Below are positions 59,356-64,000 of a stretch of DNA of 64,000 bases, piece by piece. The number at the start of each line of letters is the position of its first letter. Position 1 is the stretch's first letter. A program made the position numbers and the translations under genes. This DNA comes from Archangium gephyra (GTDB lineage Bacteria; Myxococcota; Myxococcia; Myxococcales; Myxococcaceae), in contig QFQP01000013.1 in the NCBI GenBank assembly GCA_003243425.1, positions 268,343 through 332,342 on the forward strand. Reading direction: 5' to 3'. Below the pieces are notes generated by a model. The model searched no databases and was not told the origin of the DNA. It saw nothing but the letters and a program-made list of their open reading frames with translations.

Positions 59356-60390
59356 ATGGATCTCGATTCGCAGCTGCGCGCACAGGTGCAGCAGGCCACT
59401 GGTCGTTCGTTCGAACACGCGCCCATCACCAGGTTGAAAGGCGAAGCCTCCTCGCGCTCGTACTACCGCGTCGGTCACGCGCCCGACTCGTACGTGGTGA
59501 TGGTGATGCCTCCCGAGTCGCTCAAGAAGAGCGACGAAGCCGGCAGCGGCCCCGCGCCGACTGAATTGCCCTTCATCAACGTGCACCGCTACCTCGAGAA
59601 GTTGAACGTGCGGGTGCCGAAGATCCTCCGCTTCGACGAGCCGGCGGGAATGATGGTCATCGAAGACCTGACCGACCAGACCTTCGAGGCGGCGCTCAGC
59701 GGTGGTGATCGCACCGCGCTGTACACGAAGGCCGTGCAACTGCTCGCGCAGCTCCGCGCCCGCGCCGAAAAACAGCACGACGCGCAGTGCCTGGCCTTCA
59801 CGCGGGCGTTCGACGAAGCGCTCTACGACTGGGAGCTGCACCACTTCCGCGAGTGGGGCCTCGAGATCTGGAGCGGACAGAAGCCCACCGACGCCGAGCG
59901 CGCGGAGCTGGACGACACCTTCAAGAAGATCGCGCGGCAGCTGGCGTCGGCGCCGCGGGGCTTCACGCACCGCGACTACCAGTCCCGAAACATCATGGTG
60001 AAAGACGGCGAGCTCATCGTCATCGACTTCCAGGACGCGCTGCAGGGGCCGCGGCAGTACGACCTGGTGGCGTTGCTCCGTGACTCGTACGTAGAGCTCC
60101 CGCGCGACTTCGTCGACGCGATGTTGGACGCGTACATCGCCGAGTTCGAGAAGCAGAGCGGCGAGAAGATCGACGTGAAGTCGTTCAAGGCCTTCTTCGA
60201 CCTGCTCACCGTGCAGCGAAAGCTGAAGGACGCGGGCCGCTTCGAGTTCATCAACCGCGTCAAGGGCAACCCGGGCTTCCTGGTGTCGATCCCCGCGTCG
60301 CTCCGCTACGTGAAGACCGCGCTCGACGCGCAGCCCGAGCTGCGCGGGCTGCAGAAGCTGGTCGGTAAGTACGTGCCCGAGCTCGCCTGA
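59356..60390 (+). CDS. amgK: AmgK-like phosphotransferase (cell-wall sugar kinase)
   Basis: 344 residues, APH/choline-kinase fold. N-lobe: RLKGEASSRSYYRVGHAPDSYVVMVMPPE. Hinge: MMVIEDLTDQTFEAAL. Catalytic loop and metal site: FTHRDYQSRNIMVKDGELIVIDFQDALQGPRQYDLVALLRDSYVELP. In Pseudomonas, AmgK phosphorylates MurNAc/GlcNAc at the anomeric position and MurU then makes UDP-MurNAc, a recycling route that bypasses de novo synthesis (and fosfomycin). The next gene is a MurU-like nucleotidyltransferase with no spacing, which supports this role. Confidence 0.8.
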   Translation: MDLDSQLRAQVQQATGRSFEHAPITRLKGEASSRSYYRVGHAPDSYVVMVMPPESLKKSDEAGSGPAPTELPFINVHRYLEKLNVRVPKILRFDEPAGMMVIEDLTDQTFEAALSGGDRTALYTKAVQLLAQLRARAEKQHDAQCLAFTRAFDEALYDWELHHFREWGLEIWSGQKPTDAERAELDDTFKKIARQLASAPRGFTHRDYQSRNIMVKDGELIVIDFQDALQGPRQYDLVALLRDSYVELPRDFVDAMLDAYIAEFEKQSGEKIDVKSFKAFFDLLTVQRKLKDAGRFEFINRVKGNPGFLVSIPASLRYVKTALDAQPELRGLQKLVGKYVPELA

Positions 60391-61413
60391 ATGAAAGCCA
60401 TGGTGCTGTGCGCGGGGCTCGGTACGCGGCTCCGCCCCTTGACGAACGTGTGGCCCAAGCCGGCGATGCCGCTGCTCGGTGGCCCGCTGTTCCGCTACTC
60501 GGTGGCGACGCTGCGAAACGCCGGCATCACGCAGATCGGCATCAACACCCACCACCTGCCCGACGTCATGGCTGCCACGGCGCGCGCCGAGGTTCCCAAC
60601 GTCGAGATCGTTCACGAAGCAGGAGAAATTCAGGGCACCGGCGGCGGCATTCGTGGCCTGAAGCACTTCCTGGGTGGCGACGACTTCGTGGTGCTCAACG
60701 GCGACGTGTTGTTCTCGGTCGATCTCACGCCGGTCATCGCTGCGCACAGGGCGAGCGGGGCCGCGGCCACCATGCTCCTGCTGCCGATGCCCGAAGGTGA
60801 GAAGTACAACGCCGTGGAGGTCGACCCGTCAGGCCACGTGCGTCGCATCGCGGGCAGGGGCCCCGGTGGTGAGAAGTTGAGCAACTGGCACTTCACCGGC
60901 GTGCACGTGATGACGCCCGCAGTGTTCGACTTCATGTCGGCCAGCGGGCCCGAAGACATCAACCGCGACGTGTACGTGCGCATGCTGGAGCAGGGCCTGA
61001 CCATCGGCTCACACGTGCTGCGCGACAAGAACGCGTACTGGTCGGACCTCGGTACGCCACAGCGCTACGCGGCCACGCATCAAGACCTCTTGTTCGGCCA
61101 GGTGAAGTTGGAGCCGTTCGGTGCGCACGGCCCGCTCTCGGGTGTCTCGCGTGGGGACGGCAACTTCTGGGTGCACCCCACGGCCAACGTCGACCTCGAC
61201 GTGAAGGTCGCGGGCCCGGCCTACTTCGGTGCGAACTGTTCGGTCGACGGCGGGGTGCGTCTGGGCGCGGCGGTTTCGATCGGTGCGAACGCGCGCGTCG
61301 GCCGCAACGTGCGGCTCAACCGCGTCGCGGTGCTCGAGGGCGCCGTGATTCCCGAGGGTGCTTCATTGGCCGATCAAATCGTCGGGCCCGAAGCGTCGGT
61401 CTCGACGCTCTAG
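60391..61413 (+). CDS. murU: MurU-like sugar-1-phosphate nucleotidyltransferase with LbH tail
   Basis: 340 residues; Pseudomonas MurU is about 220. The catalytic domain has MVLCAGLGTRLRPLTNVWPKPAMPLLG, EAGEIQGTGGGIRGLKHFLG, VVLNGDVLFSVDL (metal Asp) and YWSDLGTPQRY. The additional C-terminal 110 residues are a left-handed beta-helix (NVDLDVKVAGPAYFGANCSV, GVRLGAAVSIGANARVGRNV, LEGAVIPEGA), as in GlmU-like or mannose-1-phosphate guanylyltransferase-like enzymes. It may therefore act on a different sugar. It starts on the base after the AmgK-like stop. Confidence 0.75.
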   Translation: MKAMVLCAGLGTRLRPLTNVWPKPAMPLLGGPLFRYSVATLRNAGITQIGINTHHLPDVMAATARAEVPNVEIVHEAGEIQGTGGGIRGLKHFLGGDDFVVLNGDVLFSVDLTPVIAAHRASGAAATMLLLPMPEGEKYNAVEVDPSGHVRRIAGRGPGGEKLSNWHFTGVHVMTPAVFDFMSASGPEDINRDVYVRMLEQGLTIGSHVLRDKNAYWSDLGTPQRYAATHQDLLFGQVKLEPFGAHGPLSGVSRGDGNFWVHPTANVDLDVKVAGPAYFGANCSVDGGVRLGAAVSIGANARVGRNVRLNRVAVLEGAVIPEGASLADQIVGPEASVSTL

Positions 61414-61436
61414 CAACCCGACGCGCTTCGGCGCGC

Positions 61437-62201
61437 TCAGCGGCGGTACTGCGCCAGAATGCAGGTGACGTTGTCGTTGCCGCCGTTGGCGTTGGCGGCG
61501 TCGATCAACATCGCGCACGCCTTGTCGAGGTCCGGCTGGCTCTGGAGGATCTGCTCCATCTGCTTGTCGGTCACCATGCCGGACAGGCCGTCGCTGCACA
61601 GCAGGAAGATGTCGCCTTCCTTCGGCTCGACGCGGTTGATGTCGACGATCACCTGGTCCTTCATGCCCAGCGCGCGAACGATGACGTTCTTGTGCGGGAA
61701 GGCTTCGATTTCCTCGGGCGTGAGCTTCTTGGCCTTGAGGTAGTCGTTGAGCAGCGAGTGATCTTCGGTGACCTGCTTCAGCTGGTTGTCGCGGAAGTAG
61801 TAGACGCGGCTGTCGCCCACGTGGCCGACGACCACTTCGCTGTCCTTCGCGAAGTAGACGGTCACGATGGTGGTGCCCATGCCTTTGTATTTCTGCTCGG
61901 CTGCGGCCTTCTCGAAGATCCGCATGTTCGCCAGCTTCACGCCGGTCGCCAGACGGTTCTCGTCGTAGTTCTTCTGCTTATCCATCTTGAAGGGCCAGGT
62001 GATCTCGAGATCCTGGCTCGTCATGCGGAAGAACTCGGCGACCTCGTCGACCGCGATCTTGGACGCAATCTCGCCGGACGAGTGACCGCCCATGCCGTCC
62101 GCGACCACGAAGAGACGCTCCTCAGGCAGCAGGAGGAGGTTGTCCTCGTTGTGGTTACGCTTCATTCCGACGTGGGTTTGGCCGGACACTGCGATTTTCA
62201 T
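61437..62201 (-). CDS. PP2C-family serine/threonine protein phosphatase
   Basis: 254 residues from the ATG of MKIAVSGQTHVG; an in-frame start six codons up lacks support. PP2C motifs: KRNHNEDNLLLLPEERLFVVADGMGGHSSGE (metal Asp), MGTTIVTVYF, VGHVGDSRVYYF, DHSLLND, LLCSDGLSGMVTD and NGGNDNVTCIL. It dephosphorylates Ser/Thr proteins in the cytoplasm, probably opposing Hanks-type kinases, of which myxobacteria have many; none is adjacent. The gene is convergent with the MurU-like gene, and DUF192 lies 64 bp upstream. Confidence 0.92.
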   Translation of the reverse strand: MKIAVSGQTHVGMKRNHNEDNLLLLPEERLFVVADGMGGHSSGEIASKIAVDEVAEFFRMTSQDLEITWPFKMDKQKNYDENRLATGVKLANMRIFEKAAAEQKYKGMGTTIVTVYFAKDSEVVVGHVGDSRVYYFRDNQLKQVTEDHSLLNDYLKAKKLTPEEIEAFPHKNVIVRALGMKDQVIVDINRVEPKEGDIFLLCSDGLSGMVTDKQMEQILQSQPDLDKACAMLIDAANANGGNDNVTCILAQYRR

Positions 62202-62265
62202 GGGCGTCGCAAGGCTCACGGAGAGGGCGCAACTGAATCAAAGCTGCTGCGCGGGGTAAAGCGAT

Positions 62266-62625
62266 TCAAGCTGTTACCGGAGCGAACTCGAGCCGGTCAC
62301 CGGCTTCGGTCTTGCTCGCCGCGGCCGTTCCTGCTGGCAGCTCGAGCACCGATTTCGCTTCGAAATAGACGCGACTGACGCGCCACGGCGCGATCGCATG
62401 GCAGATGTCGACCACCTGCTGTGACGCGTCGAGGAACAGCACGTCGATGGGGATCTTCATGAAGAAGGTGTGAATGCTGTTGCACGGCGCGATGTGAAGA
62501 CCTTCTCCCATGGGCAACTCGCTGACGCCCATGAGTCCCTTGAAGCGCTTCACGAACGAGTCGGCCTTGCCGGCCTTGTCGGCGAGCAACGTGTTGCGCG
62601 TCAGGTTGGTCACGCGGTAGCGCAT
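62266..62625 (-). CDS. DUF192 family protein
   Basis: 119 residues. The signature is FKGLMGVSELPMGEGLHIAPCNSIHTFFMKIPIDVLFLDASQQV, with conserved CxSIHTFFM, followed by PWRVSRVYFEAKSVLELPAGTA. DUF192 domains are small beta proteins of unknown function, often exported; this one has no signal peptide. Its start is only 5 bp from the start of trmL on the other strand. It may be co-transcribed with the PP2C gene. Confidence 0.85.
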   Translation of the reverse strand: MRYRVTNLTRNTLLADKAGKADSFVKRFKGLMGVSELPMGEGLHIAPCNSIHTFFMKIPIDVLFLDASQQVVDICHAIAPWRVSRVYFEAKSVLELPAGTAAASKTEAGDRLEFAPVTA

Positions 62626-62630
62626 GGCGC

Positions 62631-63128
62631 GTGCAGCCTACTTCCCAACTGGTCCCACCGGAGCGTCCTTTCACGCTCGTTCTCGTCTCACCGCAGATTC
62701 CGCCCAACACCGGCAACGTGGCGCGGCTGTGCGCGGTGACCGGTTGCAAGCTGGTGCTCATCGAGCCGCTCGGCTTTTCGATCTCCGACAAAGACCTCAA
62801 GCGCGCGGGCCTCGACTACTGGGACAAGGTGTTCCTGAAGCTCTACCCGAGCTGGGCCGCGTACGTGGAGGCGACGCCCGATGCCAGGCGCTGGCTGTTC
62901 ACCGCGCGCGCGGGCACCGGGTTGTGGGCTGCGAAGTTCGAACCGGGAGACCACCTCGTGTTCGGCGCCGAGCCCACCGGGCTTCCGGCCGAGGTGCTGA
63001 ACGGCGGAGCAGGGGAGAAAGTGACGATTCCCATGCTCGAGGAGCGGCGTTCGCTCAACCTGTCCACCGCGGTTGGAATCGCCGCTTACGAGGCGCTTCG
63101 ACAAACCCGGGGTACAGTCGCGAGCTGA
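62631..63128 (+). CDS. trmL: tRNA (cytidine(34)-2'-O)-methyltransferase
   Basis: 165 residues from a GTG; family homology begins 13 residues in. SPOUT fold: LVLVSPQIPPNTGNVARLCAVTGCKLVLIEPLGF, AGLDYWDKV, then the SAM-binding knot LVFGAEPTGLPAEV, IPMLEERRSLNLSTAVGIAAYEAL. The enzyme 2'-O-methylates the wobble base of leucine tRNAs. The stop is directly followed by the ATG of the next gene. The upstream promoter must overlap the divergent DUF192 gene. Confidence 0.93.
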   Translation: MQPTSQLVPPERPFTLVLVSPQIPPNTGNVARLCAVTGCKLVLIEPLGFSISDKDLKRAGLDYWDKVFLKLYPSWAAYVEATPDARRWLFTARAGTGLWAAKFEPGDHLVFGAEPTGLPAEVLNGGAGEKVTIPMLEERRSLNLSTAVGIAAYEALRQTRGTVAS

Positions 63129-64000
63129 ATGGGTAACCCGCAGGTCGCTGAAGCGCTGTACCGCGCGTGGGTCGATCGTCAGACCGGCTGGCTGACGTGT
63201 TCCTCGCAGGGTCGCGAGACGAAGATTCCGCTGCGCGAAGGCAGCGTGGTGGGCACGTCGCTCGGGGCTGGTTTCGGCTGGCAAGGCACGGTTCCGGCGC
63301 TGCTGCAGAACGGCCGGCTCGAGCTCTCGCAGCTCGATGCACTGTGGGCCCGCGGGGAAGCCGCGGCGAGTGATTCCGACACGCTCGACGAGCTCGGCAT
63401 CGTGCCGGCAGACGCTGAGTCGGCGCGGGTGCTGGCGTCGATTCGAGAGACCGTGAGGGCGGCCGATGCAGTGCGGTTCGAGGCCGGTGACGTTGGCAGT
63501 GGCGATCTCGTCAGCGGAGCACGCGTCGTTCGCGAGGCATGGAGCGCGATTTCGGCGGGCGAAGCTGAGCCCGCGTTCTTCCGCGCGCAGGATCTGAATG
63601 GTCTGGCGCAGTGGGAACCGTCAGAGGCTGATGAGAATTGGTTGCAGGACTTTCTGGAGTGGCGACAGCCGACGGATGCGTCTCCAGCGCAGTTGGCGTT
63701 GCTGGAGTTGCTGACGAAGACAGGGGCGTTCGAGTCGGTTCCGGCCGTCGAAATGCGCCGGCGGATCGAGGAAGAACGGCTCGAACGCGAGCGTCTCGAG
63801 CAGGAGCGCATCGAAGCGGAACGCCGTGAAGCAGAGCGTCTCGAGCAGGAGCGCATCGAGGCGGAACGTCGGGAAGCAGAGCGTCTCGAGCAGGAGCGCA
63901 TCGAGGCGGAACGTCGGGAAGCAGAGCGTCTCGAGCAGGAACGCATCGAAGCGGAGCGTCGGGAAGCAGAGCGTCTCGAGCAGGAGCGCATCGAGGCGGA
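63129..64000 (+). CDS. DUF4388-like protein with long coiled-coil repeat (3' end outside window)
   Basis: At least 290 residues; the gene runs off the right edge. The N-terminus (PQVAEALYRAWVDRQTGWLTCSSQGRETKIPLREGSVVGTSLGAGFG) resembles DUF4388-type domains of myxobacterial signalling proteins: effector-use then LLQNGRLELSQLDALWARGE. A second helical region follows (about 95-210). From residue 222 the chain becomes Glu/Arg-only-type helix, RLEQERIEAERREAE repeated, forming a stable single alpha-helix or coiled coil. It begins directly after trmL's stop. The C-terminal domain is unknown. Confidence 0.7.
   Translation, partial: MGNPQVAEALYRAWVDRQTGWLTCSSQGRETKIPLREGSVVGTSLGAGFGWQGTVPALLQNGRLELSQLDALWARGEAAASDSDTLDELGIVPADAESARVLASIRETVRAADAVRFEAGDVGSGDLVSGARVVREAWSAISAGEAEPAFFRAQDLNGLAQWEPSEADENWLQDFLEWRQPTDASPAQLALLELLTKTGAFESVPAVEMRRRIEEERLERERLEQERIEAERREAERLEQERIEAERREAERLEQERIEAERREAERLEQERIEAERREAERLEQERIEA
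63792..64000 (+). repeat. 45-bp tandem repeat in frame, about 4.6 copies to window end
   Basis: Units of 45 bp encode RLEQERIEAERREAE. Copies differ only at a few silent positions (GAA/GAG, CGC/CGT/CGG), so the array is young and prone to length change. The array continues past the window. The minus strand of this array is also open, a false frame of Arg/Ser repeats. Confidence 0.95.

Noticed and set aside
63179..63991. Minus-strand Arg/Ser-repeat open frame
   Set aside because: Exact antisense of the coiled-coil repeat gene; the plus frame has the trmL-adjacent ATG and a domain-like N-terminus.
1..64000. tRNA, rRNA, integrase or insertion sequence
   Set aside because: No tRNA-like cloverleaf, rRNA stretch, transposase or terminal inverted repeats were found by eye.

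Overview
The window is GC-rich, gene-dense bacterial chromosome with G/C-biased third codon positions. It is most likely from the Myxococcota. The best lineage clue is a DUF2378-type (Myxococcales-restricted) protein at 53889-54419. Many lipoproteins and large secreted proteins, several extracytoplasmic-function sigma factors including a CorE-like one, and a two-membrane envelope (FadL-like outer-membrane protein, PbpC) agree with this. No rRNA, tRNA, CRISPR array, integrase or transposase was seen. No gene-free stretch exceeds 300 bases.

Layout. 1-3.1 kb: tail of a cytidine deaminase, a Tat-exported intradiol-dioxygenase-like lipoprotein, then an ECF sigma / short membrane anti-sigma / Spy-CpxP-like sensor set and a Cys-rich three-repeat secreted protein. 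3.1-4.2 kb: a scar in which a headless LysR regulator abuts a headless SnoaL/NTF2-like gene. 4.2-9 kb: housekeeping and small genes (pirin, serA, cyaY, sixA, lipoprotein, CBS-like). 9-22.5 kb: a minus-strand three-gene operon encoding a 1746-residue exported protein built from two-cysteine beta modules, an alpha-2-macroglobulin with a CLEQ thioester, and penicillin-binding protein 1C. 22.6-28.7 kb: two envelope proteins, then a TatT/DctP/DctQ/DctM TRAP transporter with an enlarged DctQ and a DctM carrying a three-repeat tail. 28.8-34.1 kb: outer-membrane and small proteins, GNAT, lipoprotein, YkgJ and a zinc-finger membrane protein. 34.1-41.5 kb: SRPBCC-ArsR operon with paired palindromes, two rRNA methyltransferases, an MBL hydrolase, an alkaline-phosphatase-superfamily protein and a GT-C glycosyltransferase. 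41.5-44.4 kb: tandem rhodanese-like lipoprotein paralogues, the first frameshifted. 44.5-48.4 kb: helical-repeat exported protein, HNH, ICMT-like methyltransferase and a CorE-like (ECF44) sigma. 48.4-55.9 kb: S46 dipeptidyl-peptidase with a DPP11-type Arg, cystathionine gamma-synthase/lyase, a 16 x 7-residue repeat protein, DUF2378 protein and MatB-like ligase. 55.9-58.4 kb: NlpC/P60-like protein, acidic small protein, cystathionine beta-synthase and a YgiT-like zinc finger. 58.4-64 kb: AmgK/MurU-like pair, PP2C phosphatase, DUF192, TrmL and a truncated protein ending in 45-bp coiled-coil repeats.

How genes work together. Cystathionine beta-synthase and gamma-synthase/lyase form a transsulfuration route. 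AmgK/MurU-like enzymes point to cell-wall sugar recycling. PbpC with alpha-2-macroglobulin suggests periplasmic defence coupled to wall repair, and the giant module protein is a candidate third component. The best candidates for undescribed biology are that giant-protein/A2M/PbpC operon, the GGANAGV-repeat/DUF2378/MatB cluster, the repeat-tailed TRAP transporter, and the basic NlpC/P60-like protein next to an acidic partner.
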